Positions 1 through 7,364 of a DNA stretch of 28,273 nt are shown here, piece by piece. Below the pieces are notes generated by a model that saw nothing but the letters and a program-made list of their open reading frames with translations, was not told the origin of the DNA and did no database searches. Position 1 is the stretch's first letter. Each line of letters starts with the position of its first letter. The stretch comes from CAYWFP01 sp964457365 (GTDB lineage Bacteria; Planctomycetota; SZUA-567), in contig CAYWFP010000055.1 of the NCBI GenBank assembly GCA_964457365.1, positions 1 through 28,273 of the forward strand. Direction: 5' to 3'. Position numbers and translations under genes: made by a program.

Positions 1-68
1 GACCCGAGCAACGTCCCGGTTTTTACGCTGCTGGGGATGGCCAGCTTTTTCGCGCCTGCCTTGGCCAT
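1..68 (-). CDS. Start of an unknown gene, cut by the window edge
   Basis: An ATG at 68 opens a frame of 22 codons that runs off the left edge. It begins MAKAGAKKLAIP and is rich in lysine and alanine. A good Shine-Dalgarno sequence (AGGGGGA) sits about 7 nt upstream, inside the last codons of the secreted-protein gene on the same strand, and the gap between that stop (72) and this ATG is only 3 nt. This suggests a translationally coupled downstream gene. Too little is visible to name a family. A plus-strand frame over the same bases (open to 141) reads as a hydrophobic stretch, but it has no visible start and overlaps the neighbouring gene. Confidence 0.5.
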   Translation of the reverse strand, partial: MAKAGAKKLAIPSSVKTGTLLG

Positions 69-71
69 GGG

Positions 72-524
72 TCAGTCCCCCTGTAGCGGCGCCAGCCGCA
101 GTGTGTCCACTACGAACCAGAAACGATTACCGGCATACTGAACCAGTCGCCCCTGTAGAATCAGCGTGTCGCCATCCTCGGCACTTTTCAGAGCACGCTT
201 GACGCTTGCGTCGGGTTCAGGCACGACGAGCTCGATCTTATCGCCGAGACCGCTGTAACCCGGGCGGTTGAGCCTGACGCACGGCTTGCCTTTAAGCGTG
301 TCGATACGATCGACATGGTCGGCATTCACGGGACGAGCTCCGCGGAAAACGACGCGGAGTTCAAGCGGCTGGTTGACGCTCAATGGCGCAATCTCCCGCA
401 ACAGGTTATTCTTCGTGGGTTTATAGGTCGTGCTTTCGCCCGCGGAAATGGCGTTGGCGAAAAAGGCAGAAAAGAACAGGAAGAAAGGAAACGATAAAGA
501 CGTGCGCGGGAGGAGGTGGTGCAT
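72..524 (-). CDS. Small secreted protein of unknown function
   Basis: This frame encodes 150 residues. The first 28 form a signal peptide: basic and polar start, a very Phe-rich hydrophobic core (SFPFFLFFSAFFANA), then a likely signal peptidase I site after NAISA. The mature part of about 120 residues is mixed alpha/beta with short strand-like stretches (LELRVVFRGA, DKIELVVPEP, TLILQGRLVQYAGNRFWFVVDTL taken in pieces). The pattern around 'GDTLILQGRL' and 'YAGNRFWFVVD' resembles a small OB-like or beta-barrel fold, but I do not recognise a family. It would be exported to the periplasm. A sigma70-like promoter lies 30-65 nt upstream. It is followed after 3 nt by another start codon, so it likely heads a small operon reading off the left edge. 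Confidence 0.7.
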   Translation of the reverse strand: MHHLLPRTSLSFPFFLFFSAFFANAISAGESTTYKPTKNNLLREIAPLSVNQPLELRVVFRGARPVNADHVDRIDTLKGKPCVRLNRPGYSGLGDKIELVVPEPDASVKRALKSAEDGDTLILQGRLVQYAGNRFWFVVDTLRLAPLQGD

Positions 525-560
525 GGAGCGATAATCTCCGGCTTGAAAAAGTGATAAAAT

Positions 561-589
561 ATAATAACATGAAACGCCGCCCGTGGCAA
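561..589 (-). promoter_or_regulatory. Sigma70-like promoter for the secreted protein gene
   Basis: On the minus strand, TTGCCA (584-589) is separated by 17 nt from TATTAT (561-566). Each hexamer matches the consensus at five of six positions. The predicted start is near 554, giving a 30-nt leader before the ATG at 524. Not tested. Confidence 0.6.
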
Positions 590-595
590 GGGCGG
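577..595 (-). terminator. GC hairpin downstream of the 636-2012 gene, overlapping the next promoter
   Basis: CCGCCC (577-582) and GGGCGG (590-595) form a six-base-pair stem with a 7-nt loop, about 40 nt past the stop of the coiled-coil gene. On the minus strand the stem is followed by CGTTTCATGTT, a poor U-tract, so termination would be partial. It shares bases with the promoter at 561-589. Confidence 0.3.
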
Positions 596-635
596 AGTTG
601 CTGAAACCATTGAATTTCGGGTAGCCTGAATTCGA

Positions 636-2012
636 TCAGTTGCGCAGATATGTGGCAAGATCGACTTCGCGCATAATCGGCACGCCATAACGAATGGCGG
701 TCTCGAGTTCGTGTTTGTGTTTCTGGACGCGTTTGATCTCCCCATCGCCCATGGTTTTGCGATCGATGTCGGGGATGATGCCGAGGATAAGAAAGTCCGT
801 GTCGACGCCTACGGTCTGCTGAACGCTGCCCCCGTGATCTTCGATCAATTTGCTCAGAACGTCCAGAGAGTATCTGACCGGCGAACCGGTAATGACGAAG
901 CGCTGGGCCTGGCGACGACTGTAGAAGGGATTGGTGATTTTGTCGCCGACGTGGATTGTATCGAGCATTTTCATCGCTTCTTTGCGCGTAACGCGCGAGC
1001 GGTTGAGGCGAACGACGCGATTGCCGGCATCCCCGCTGGCGCAATAGGGGCAGTATTTCTCCTCGGGGTCGGTCGCGATATATCCGCACTGGTCGCAGAT
1101 CATTTTGACATCGACGGTATCGAGAATAACGGCGTAGCTGGACGTTTCCTTGACTTCGCGCAACTCGATAACGCCCATGTAGTCCCACTTGCCGAAACGG
1201 TTGCGGATGACATCGAAGCGCATCCCGCGGTGGACGTTGTGTTTGAGACCGATATCGACGGCAACGAATTTCATGACAGGGTCCACCGAGATAACCTCGC
1301 CGTCGTATTGCTCCTGTTCCATCGTCTGCTGGCGATAGCGGACCGCTTCGACTTTCTTCGCGATGGCTTTGTGCAGCATTTTGTTGTCCTCCTGGAGCAG
1401 GAGGATCTTGTCGTAGGCGTCGGCGATGAGGGCATGTTCCTGCATCTGCAGTTCAACCTCTTTGTCGCGCGCTTTGTCGGCGGACTCGCGATTCTCCTGG
1501 GAGAGCTTGAGCTGCTTCTTGTACTCGGCCTCGATGGGCACGTTGGCGGCGCCGCGGTTGCTCTCGATCTGTTGACGCAGAGCTTCCATTTTCAGGAGCA
1601 TCGTGCCGATCTGGTTGCGTGTTTCCAGGCGATCGTTGGAACTGGATTCGTATTGCTTCTTGTATAAATCGATATCCTGCTGCACGGCATCTGCCTGCTC
1701 GCCGAGACTGGTAATTTCGCGTTTGATCTGGCCGATGACGCCTTTGTCCACGGTGATCGCATCCTCGGGGACGTTGAAGTCCGGGGGTTCGGCGCCGGAG
1801 ATAAAGACGACACGATCTTTGAGCTTGACGACGTGATCGTTGCCGAAACCCTGTTGCGCGCGCGGTTTCATCCACATCTGCAGATCACCGGTGCGGAGGT
1901 CTTCGCGGAGGCGCTGGAACTCGTCGTTTTCGCTGTAATACATGGCGCCGAACGAAACGGCGATCATGGCGAAGAGGGCGATAACGCACCAATAGGCGGC
2001 AGCTTCTGACAT
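636..2012 (-). CDS. Membrane-anchored coiled-coil protein with zinc-ribbon-like motif and BRCT-like C-terminus (paralogue A)
   Basis: The 458-residue product has one N-terminal membrane helix (about 7-26), so most of it probably faces one side of the membrane. Residues about 90-235 are highly charged and helical, consistent with a coiled coil. Residues about 237-300 form a beta-rich module (EVISVDP, FVAVDIGLKHNVHRGMRF) shared with the next gene. Four cysteines follow as CDQC (306, 309) and CPYC (321, 324), a zinc-ribbon spacing. Residues about 370-458 look like a BRCT domain (RFVITGSPV, then a helix, then GGSVQQTVGVDTDFLILG). The start is fixed by GAGGAG 8 nt upstream. It follows paralogue B after 36 nt and is probably co-transcribed. 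I know no described family with this order of parts; the BRCT call rests on pattern only. Confidence 0.72.
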   Translation of the reverse strand: MSEAAAYWCVIALFAMIAVSFGAMYYSENDEFQRLREDLRTGDLQMWMKPRAQQGFGNDHVVKLKDRVVFISGAEPPDFNVPEDAITVDKGVIGQIKREITSLGEQADAVQQDIDLYKKQYESSSNDRLETRNQIGTMLLKMEALRQQIESNRGAANVPIEAEYKKQLKLSQENRESADKARDKEVELQMQEHALIADAYDKILLLQEDNKMLHKAIAKKVEAVRYRQQTMEQEQYDGEVISVDPVMKFVAVDIGLKHNVHRGMRFDVIRNRFGKWDYMGVIELREVKETSSYAVILDTVDVKMICDQCGYIATDPEEKYCPYCASGDAGNRVVRLNRSRVTRKEAMKMLDTIHVGDKITNPFYSRRQAQRFVITGSPVRYSLDVLSKLIEDHGGSVQQTVGVDTDFLILGIIPDIDRKTMGDGEIKRVQKHKHELETAIRYGVPIMREVDLATYLRN

Positions 2013-2048
2013 GAGAATTTCTCCTCGGCGATTTCCCGGCGATAACGT

Positions 2049-3437
2049 TCAATCGCGCAGGAATTCGAACATATGCACCTCGTACAGTATCGGCACGCCG
2101 TAACGCTTGGCGGTGTCGTGCATGGCGATGTAGCGCTTGATCACTTCTGCTCGCTCCCTGTCGGCGCTCATGCGACTGGCGTCGGGAATACGGCCGATGA
2201 TGAGCGCGTCGGTCTCGGCGTCGATCTCTTGTTGGACAACGCCGTTGCACTGGCGGATTACATCGGGCAGATAATGCGGATACGGCGGTTTGATGCCCTG
2301 GTAGTCAGGCGGGTACTGCATGTCGTAAAACTTCCTGGAGAGCGGCACCCCGGGATACTTTACGGAGTCGCCGCAGAGAACGAATTTCAGGCTTTCCTTC
2401 TCGCGGAAGAAGGGATTGGTGATATTGTCGCCGACGATGATCGGGTTGAACTCGTTCATCGTTGACTCGACCTCGGTGCCGGCGGGCAGGAGGTGAAGGA
2501 CCTTGTCGCGGCCCTCTTCGGTGGTGCGCGTGGCGTACGGACTGTAGCGTTGCTCGGGATTCGGCGCGACATAACCGGTGCGGGTGTCGATCTTTCGCTG
2601 GGTGATCGAGTAGGCGATCGTGGCGATACTGCTTGCCGGTCCGACCTTGGTAACGACGATGGCGCCGACTTGCTGCCATTTGTTCAGGCGCCAGCGGATG
2701 ACCTCGAAGCGCATCCCGCGCTTGATCCCGTGGACGAGGCCCAGGTCGATGGCGACGAAACGCGCGTTCGGATCGACACGGATGATGCGGCCGTCGTACT
2801 GTTCGAGTTGGAGCGCTTCGCGGGCGGGAGCGGCGACCACTTTCTTGATGGCATCGCGCAGGACATCGTTCTGGAGTTCCAGTTCGCGGATGCGGCGAAG
2901 CGCCGTTTCGATAATCGAATCGTGCCTCTCCTTGTGCTTGCCGCTCTGAATGGACGAGCGTTCCTGTTGTTGATTGAATTCAAGCGCCAGCCGTTTGTAT
3001 CGATCACGCATGCGTTCGAGATTTTCGTCGACTGCGGTTCTCGCCCTGTCGTTTTCGCGTTCGAGCGCGCGCATGGCTGCATCGATGATCTCGCTGTTTT
3101 TGGCGGCCATCTGCTTGCGCAACTCCATATCGTCCTGGAGCCGAATGAACTTCGCCGCGTCCATCTGCAGCTTGCGCAGGTTGTCGCGGGCGGCGACGAG
3201 GTCTTTGGTGCGGATATCGTCGTAAGCAACTTCGAGGCGTTTGCGGCTTTCAATCAGACGTTCGACATGCCGGTTCGACCATCGCTGGACGATCATCTGG
3301 GGGGATTCGCTCGCCGCTCGGGAATAGAGAAGGCGTTCTTCGGAGTACTGGTAGAAATAGAGCCCGATGCAGACGGTCGCGATGATCGCCAGGAAAACGA
3401 TGGCGATCCAAAAGCCGACAGAGGCGGATCTTGACAT
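2049..3437 (-). CDS. Membrane-anchored coiled-coil protein with BRCT-like C-terminus (paralogue B, zinc cysteines lost)
   Basis: The 462-residue product aligns with its neighbour along much of its length. It has one membrane helix (about 8-29), a long charged coiled coil (about 55-205), and the same beta-rich module (RIIRVDP, FVAIDLGLVHGIKRGMRFEVIR, about 216-275). The zinc-ribbon segment is recognisable (GYVAPNPEQRYSPYA), but all four ligand positions are changed, to Asp, Thr, Ser and Ala. The shared phrase 'VGDxITNPF' precedes a BRCT-like end (about 350-462) that carries an extra Tyr/Pro-rich loop (about 371-392). SD CGGAGGA lies 9 nt before the ATG. It is first of the pair, and no clear promoter was found in the 188 nt upstream. 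Partial loss of metal binding after duplication suggests two non-identical partners, which is an inference. Confidence 0.72.
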   Translation of the reverse strand: MSRSASVGFWIAIVFLAIIATVCIGLYFYQYSEERLLYSRAASESPQMIVQRWSNRHVERLIESRKRLEVAYDDIRTKDLVAARDNLRKLQMDAAKFIRLQDDMELRKQMAAKNSEIIDAAMRALERENDRARTAVDENLERMRDRYKRLALEFNQQQERSSIQSGKHKERHDSIIETALRRIRELELQNDVLRDAIKKVVAAPAREALQLEQYDGRIIRVDPNARFVAIDLGLVHGIKRGMRFEVIRWRLNKWQQVGAIVVTKVGPASSIATIAYSITQRKIDTRTGYVAPNPEQRYSPYATRTTEEGRDKVLHLLPAGTEVESTMNEFNPIIVGDNITNPFFREKESLKFVLCGDSVKYPGVPLSRKFYDMQYPPDYQGIKPPYPHYLPDVIRQCNGVVQQEIDAETDALIIGRIPDASRMSADRERAEVIKRYIAMHDTAKRYGVPILYEVHMFEFLRD

Positions 3438-3625
3438 GATTGCGCATCCTCCGGAATCCTAAGGGCGCGGAGCCTTAACTGCCCGCGAGCAATGACCCGC
3501 AGGACGGCCGCAGAGCGGTCCGCTATTCATTTACTCGGTTCATCGGCATCATTTTGCTGCAAGGCACAAACTTTCCGACCAGGATTGCCGCGACAGAAGG
3601 GTTATCGGACAGGCTTCCTTCTGGA
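3438..3625. other. Intergenic stretch between rnhA and the coiled-coil pair
   Basis: Just past the rnhA stop, CAGAAGG (3594-3600) pairs with CCTTCTG (3617-3623) around a 16-nt loop, but no U-run follows, so it is a weak terminator at best. An odd palindrome AGCGG-T-CCGCT lies near 3515-3525. No convincing promoter or small gene was seen; the pair downstream may be read through from rnhA. Confidence 0.4.
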
Positions 3626-4072
3626 TCAGCCCGCCACCGCCTCGCGGGCGGCAACGGCCAAGGCGTCGGCACGTTCGTTCTCGGGATGGCCGGCATGTCC
3701 CTTGACCCATACCCAATGAACGTCGTGTGGGGCTGAAAGTTCGACCAATTCCTGCCATAGTTCTCGGTTTTTCACCGGTTGTTTATTCGCCGTACGCCAG
3801 CCGTTTTGTTGCCAGCGCGCCAGCCACCCCTTGGTGAAGGCATTGGCGACGTACTGGCTGTCGGTAGTAACGATGACTGAACACGGTTCCTGCAGGCACG
3901 CCAGCGCTTGCAGGATGGCGGTCAGTTCCATCCGGTTGTTTGTGGTCGACGCTTCACCGCCATTGATCTCCTTGCGCGCAGGGGGGTGCCGGCAGACCAG
4001 GATCGCGCCCCAGCCGCCCGGGCCGGGATTGCCGCTGCAGGCGCCGTCGGAATAGATACAGACCTTCTTCAT
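3626..4072 (-). CDS. rnhA: Ribonuclease HI
   Basis: This enzyme cleaves the RNA strand of RNA-DNA hybrids, removing primers and R-loops in the cytoplasm. The 148-residue product has the whole bacterial RNase HI pattern: IYSDGACSGNPGPGGWG at the start, TTNNRMELTAI, TTDSQYV and VKGHAGHPENERADALA. The catalytic carboxylates are Asp9, Glu49, Asp71 and Asp136, with the loop His126. The open frame extends 65 codons further upstream, but that part is Arg/Pro-rich, has no family similarity I recognise, and overlaps predicted RNA hairpins. The ATG at 4072, with GGAG 6 nt before it, gives the usual family length. A promoter at 4309-4337 would make an unusually long leader of about 230 nt. Confidence 0.95.
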   Translation of the reverse strand: MKKVCIYSDGACSGNPGPGGWGAILVCRHPPARKEINGGEASTTNNRMELTAILQALACLQEPCSVIVTTDSQYVANAFTKGWLARWQQNGWRTANKQPVKNRELWQELVELSAPHDVHWVWVKGHAGHPENERADALAVAAREAVAG

Positions 4073-4302
4073 GGCGTGCTCCGACGAACCCTCTCGCCCC
4101 GGGTTCTGCCTGAAAGCCGGCGGCCGTCTTCCTCGAAGGGCCTCGCGCCGTGTCGGCGCGGAAGACATTCCCATTTCTCCGCGAGCGGCTGCTATCGTTG
4201 GCGCCATTGCCGCAGACACAGGCGGATTGCCAGCCCGGCACGGGCTGGCGCGCCTCGAATCCGTCAACCCCGGGTCGGTCCATTCGGCTCGCCAGGGTTT
4301 TC
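4073..4302 (-). promoter_or_regulatory. Candidate structured 5' leader (or separate small RNA) upstream of rnhA
   Basis: Between a promoter at 4309-4337 and the rnhA ATG, three separate foldable units are visible. Unit 1: a nine-pair stem 4229-4237/4241-4249 with a 3-nt loop, extended across an 8-nt bulge by 4223-4228/4258-4263. Unit 2: an outer seven-pair stem 4126-4132/4160-4166 enclosing a six-pair hairpin 4145-4150/4154-4159. Unit 3: 4086-4091/4101-4106 with a 9-nt loop, just ahead of the ribosome binding site. I compared it by eye with RNase P RNA, tmRNA, SRP RNA and tRNA and found no match. It could be a cis-regulatory leader, an sRNA, or chance pairing in GC-rich DNA. Confidence 0.4.
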
Positions 4303-4308
4303 AGACAG

Positions 4309-4337
4309 ACCCTAAGCAATGGCGGAGCACAAGTCAA
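4309..4337 (-). promoter_or_regulatory. Sigma70-like promoter toward rnhA
   Basis: TTGACT (4332-4337), 17 nt, then TAGGGT (4309-4314) on the minus strand. The predicted start is near 4302, about 230 nt before the rnhA ATG. It lies back to back with the ptsI promoter. Confidence 0.5.
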
Positions 4338-4374
4338 GACCACGGAGTCGTGGGGCCGCACGCCCAAAATCCGA

Positions 4375-4402
4375 TTGACTTGGCGGGCCCGGCGAGTAGG
4401 AT
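4375..4402 (+). promoter_or_regulatory. Sigma70-like promoter for ptsI
   Basis: TTGACT (4375-4380), 16 nt, then TAGGAT (4397-4402). The predicted start is near 4409, giving a leader of about 39 nt before the ATG at 4448. The -35 hexamer matches consensus at five of six positions. Confidence 0.55.
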
Positions 4403-4447
4403 GAATCGCCATCACAATCCACTACGCGAAAGGCGACGCGCACGGCG

Positions 4448-6220
4448 ATGGAAATCCTCAAAGGCATCCCGGTTTCTCCCGGCTTCGCCATCGGTGAGGC
4501 GTTCATCCTCGACAGCGAGGAGTCGGTCATTCCCCGGCGCTTCATCACGCACGAGGAGATCGAGCGCGAGGTGCAGCGTTTTTACGCCGCGGTGGAGAAG
4601 GCCAAGCGCGATATCCGCGTGCTGCAGGAGCGCGTCCGCGCCGAGGAGATCGGCAACGAGGCCGTGCCGATCTTCGACGCGCACGTCATGATCTTATCGG
4701 ACAAGTCGTTGCACACCGAAGTGCTCAACCGCATCAACAAGAATCGCTTCACCGCGGAGTACGCCGTCAGCCGTAGTCTGCGCAAGTATGAGAAACTCTT
4801 CCACAAGGTGGAGGATTCCTACATCGCCCAGCGTATAAGCGACCTGCACGACATCGAGCGGCGTCTGCTGCAGGCGCTCTTGGGCACGCGCAAGGAGGAA
4901 CTCAAGCAGATCGACCGGCAGGTGGTGCTCGTGGCGCACGACCTGACGCCGAGCCAGACGGCGTCGCTGGACAAGGACCGCGTCATCGGCTTCGCCACCG
5001 ACGTCGGCGGTATGACCGGCCACACGGCTATCGTCGCGCGCGCGCGCGAATTGCCGGCGGTGGTCGGCCTGGGCACGGTCTCCACCGACGTCTCCAGCGG
5101 CGATATGCTCATCATCGACGGCAACCGCGGCGTGGTGGTGCTCAACCCCGACGACAAGACGCTCGAGACCTACCGGCGACTGGTCTCGGACTTCACCATC
5201 TTCGAGGAATCGCTGATCGAGGAGAAGGATCTGCCCGCGATCACCACCGACGGACGGCGTGTCTCGGCGGTGGCCAATATCGAGTTCCCGCGCGAAATAG
5301 ACACCGTGCTCCACTTCGGCGGGGAGGGGATCGGCCTCTATCGTACCGAGTTTCTCTACATCGAGTCCGACAGCGAACCCGACGAGGACGCGCATTATGC
5401 GGCCTATCAGAAAGCCGTTTCCAGCATGGGCGATCGCCCGGTGTCCATTCGCACCTTGGATTTGGGCGCGGACAAGTTTTTTCAGGCCGAGATGCAGTTC
5501 GGCAACGCCGACTCGACCCTTCTCCATGAACGCAACCCCGTTCTCGGCTGCCGCGCCATACGCTACTGCCTCCAGAATCCGAAGATCTTCCGCCAGCAAC
5601 TCCGCGCCATCTGTCGCGCCAGTTCCGCGGGAAAGGTGCGCTTGATGATCCCCATGGTCATCTGTCGCGAGGAGGTGATCCGGGTGCGCGAGATGGTCGC
5701 CGAGGTTCAAGAGCAACTCGCCGAGGAAGGCCAGCCGTACGATGCGGACATCCCCATCGGCATCATGGTCGAAGTCCCTTCCGTCGCCTTGACGATCGAG
5801 CATTTCGGCGATATCTGCGACTTCTTCAGCATCGGCACAAACGACCTTACGCAGTACGTCCTCGCCGTCGATCGGACCAACGAGCACGTCGCAGACCTCT
5901 ACCGGCCAGCCCACCCGGGCGTGCTGAAGCTGATCCAGCGGATCATCGACTACGGCAACGCCAACAACATTCCCACCAGCCTCTGTGGCGAGATGGCGGG
6001 CGATCCGACGTACGTGCTCATGCTTCTGGGAATGGGGCTGAAGTCTTTCTCGGTCAGCCCGCCGCTGATCCCGGAGGTGAAGAAACTCGTTCGCTCGGTC
6101 AGCATGGAAACCGCTCGCGAAGTCGCCGAGAACGCGTTGAAGTACAACTCCGCGCGCGAGGTGGTCGCCTATCTGCGCAACGTCACCCGCGAATACCAGC
6201 CGGAGTGGCCCTTCACCTGA
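4448..6220 (+). CDS. ptsI: Phosphotransferase system enzyme I
   Basis: Enzyme I takes phosphate from phosphoenolpyruvate onto a histidine and passes it to HPr in the cytoplasm. The 590 residues match the usual length (about 570-590). The phospho-histidine is His192 in GGMTGHTAIVAR. The PEP-binding C-terminal barrel shows GIGLYRTEFLY, the metal-binding IMVEVPSVAL, SIGTNDLTQYVLAVDR and the catalytic-cysteine motif SLCGEMAGDP. All signature residues are present, so it should be active. It stands apart from the rest of the chain: ptsH and ptsN are about 9 kb away in the yvcK-hpf operon, and no EIIB or EIIC gene is in the window. This fits a regulatory phosphorelay, or a permease encoded elsewhere. 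It ends 10 nt from the convergent STAS gene with no terminator between. Confidence 0.97.
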   Translation: MEILKGIPVSPGFAIGEAFILDSEESVIPRRFITHEEIEREVQRFYAAVEKAKRDIRVLQERVRAEEIGNEAVPIFDAHVMILSDKSLHTEVLNRINKNRFTAEYAVSRSLRKYEKLFHKVEDSYIAQRISDLHDIERRLLQALLGTRKEELKQIDRQVVLVAHDLTPSQTASLDKDRVIGFATDVGGMTGHTAIVARARELPAVVGLGTVSTDVSSGDMLIIDGNRGVVVLNPDDKTLETYRRLVSDFTIFEESLIEEKDLPAITTDGRRVSAVANIEFPREIDTVLHFGGEGIGLYRTEFLYIESDSEPDEDAHYAAYQKAVSSMGDRPVSIRTLDLGADKFFQAEMQFGNADSTLLHERNPVLGCRAIRYCLQNPKIFRQQLRAICRASSAGKVRLMIPMVICREEVIRVREMVAEVQEQLAEEGQPYDADIPIGIMVEVPSVALTIEHFGDICDFFSIGTNDLTQYVLAVDRTNEHVADLYRPAHPGVLKLIQRIIDYGNANNIPTSLCGEMAGDPTYVLMLLGMGLKSFSVSPPLIPEVKKLVRSVSMETAREVAENALKYNSAREVVAYLRNVTREYQPEWPFT

Positions 6221-6230
6221 TTTTCTGTGG

Positions 6231-7229
6231 CTATTTCGGTTCGGTCGCCAGCAGCATCGAGAGGACCATGCTGCGGGTGCGGGGAGTGGTGTATTGCTTG
6301 ACGACATTCCGGATCTTCGCGTCGACCGCCGGCTCGGGACGGTAGGAGTAACGGTCGGCGTCCTCCGCCTGCAGAATGCCGCGGGCGGCCAGATCCTCTA
6401 CCGCTTTGCGCATCGAACGCTCGCTTTCGCCGATCTCGGTGCAGAGCGCGAGAACACTGGTGGCGGCACGCTGCGATTTGAGAAAGTAATTGACGATCGA
6501 TACCGGCAGTCGTCCGGGAACGTAGGCGTGGATCGCTTCGCGCAGTTCCGCCCGCGAAAGATCGGGCCGCTCCTCCGGCGGTGCGGGTGGCGGGGCCGCG
6601 GGGGCGGGTTCTGCCGGTTGTTCCGCGGCCGTCGACGCCGGCGTTTCGGCAGGCGGCGTTGGCGGCGGAATCACTTGCGTATCTCGTTGGACAAGACGCG
6701 TTCCGCCGGCGTTCTTGAACGCATCCATCGACTGGCTCTGCGCCGGATCTTGCTCCGAGACCTCCGGCTGGTCTTGCCTGAGCCGTGGCTTGGGGGTGGG
6801 CGAGGTGATGATCTCGGTGGTTCGCATGCGGATAGGGATCTCGCGCAGTTCGCGTCGGCTCGTCTCTTCCGATTCGAGGATCTCGTCGAGTGTCTTCACG
6901 TGGTTGAGAAATTCCAACAGGTTGGTGATCTTGAGTGTATATTGCATGTCGTGCGAGAGATCGGTGATATAGAATTTCTTGCCGCTCTCGTCGACGCAGT
7001 CGCGGATGGTGATGAGCAGACGGATGCCTTCGCTCAACAGTCCGGTTACCTCCGAGAAAGAAACTACAACGGTGCTCGCCATTTTCGACGCCACCTGGTC
7101 GACAATTTTTAGGAGCGTCTCGGTCCCTTCGCGGTGCAGGGTGCCGCTGGGGAAGAGGACCGCGACGCGCTGGGCCTTCATTACCGAGACATTCAGGGCC
7201 GGCGGCGGGGGCTTGGTGGGATCGCTCAT
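6231..7229 (-). CDS. STAS-domain protein with proline-rich linker and winged-helix-like tail
   Basis: The 332-residue product starts with a STAS (anti-sigma-factor antagonist-like) domain at about 14-118, recognised by VAVLFPSGTLHREG, TVVVSFSEVTGLLSEGIRLL and the closing FLNHVKTLDEIL. Ser66 sits where the regulatory serine of SpoIIAA-type proteins lies. Residues about 180-222 are a Pro/Ala/Glu linker. Residues about 226-300 are helical and resemble a small winged helix (VSIVNYFLKSQ, ALCTEIGESERSMRKAVEDLAARGIL), the layout of a DNA-binding or protein-binding wHTH. It is cytoplasmic. The next gene upstream is a histidine kinase on the same strand, separated by 135 nt. No cognate kinase of the RsbW type is nearby. 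A function in switching transcription is an inference. Confidence 0.75.
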   Translation of the reverse strand: MSDPTKPPPPALNVSVMKAQRVAVLFPSGTLHREGTETLLKIVDQVASKMASTVVVSFSEVTGLLSEGIRLLITIRDCVDESGKKFYITDLSHDMQYTLKITNLLEFLNHVKTLDEILESEETSRRELREIPIRMRTTEIITSPTPKPRLRQDQPEVSEQDPAQSQSMDAFKNAGGTRLVQRDTQVIPPPTPPAETPASTAAEQPAEPAPAAPPPAPPEERPDLSRAELREAIHAYVPGRLPVSIVNYFLKSQRAATSVLALCTEIGESERSMRKAVEDLAARGILQAEDADRYSYRPEPAVDAKIRNVVKQYTTPRTRSMVLSMLLATEPK

Positions 7230-7243
7230 GCAATCTTTCCCAT

Positions 7244-7269
7244 GATACAGATACGCGAAAACCTGTATC
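7244..7269. repeat. Inverted repeat in front of the STAS-wHTH gene
   Basis: GATACAG (7244-7250) and CTGTATC (7263-7269) are perfect seven-base arms around a 12-nt centre, beginning 15 nt upstream of the ATG at 7229. It could be an operator, perhaps for the gene's own winged-helix product, or a leader hairpin that covers the ribosome binding site. No other copy was noticed. Confidence 0.4.
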
Positions 7270-7364
7270 TCTAGCTTCGTCTCTTGCGGCTAAGGAGTCA
7301 AGCTTTTCTCTATAAATTCTAATCAACATTGGAGTTTACTTCAAGCGTGTAAAATTATGTGCGG

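Noticed and set aside
1..141. Plus-strand frame reading DPSNVPVFTLLGMASFF, reminiscent of a transporter end
   Set aside because: It has no start in the window, overlaps the secreted-protein gene by 70 bases, and the minus-strand start at 68 has a good ribosome binding site. It cannot be fully excluded.
4229..4249. Perfect nine-pair hairpin taken as a rho-independent terminator
   Set aside because: No U-run follows on either strand; it is better explained as part of the structured leader.
4073..4267. 65-residue N-terminal extension of RNase HI
   Set aside because: The extension is Arg/Pro-rich with no known RNase H N-domain, the family start fits the ATG at 4072 with its own ribosome binding site, and the region holds RNA-like stems.
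4694..6307. Minus-strand open frame of 537 codons opposite ptsI
   Set aside because: The shadow of a GC-rich gene; no ribosome binding site or family motif, and ptsI is certain on the other strand.
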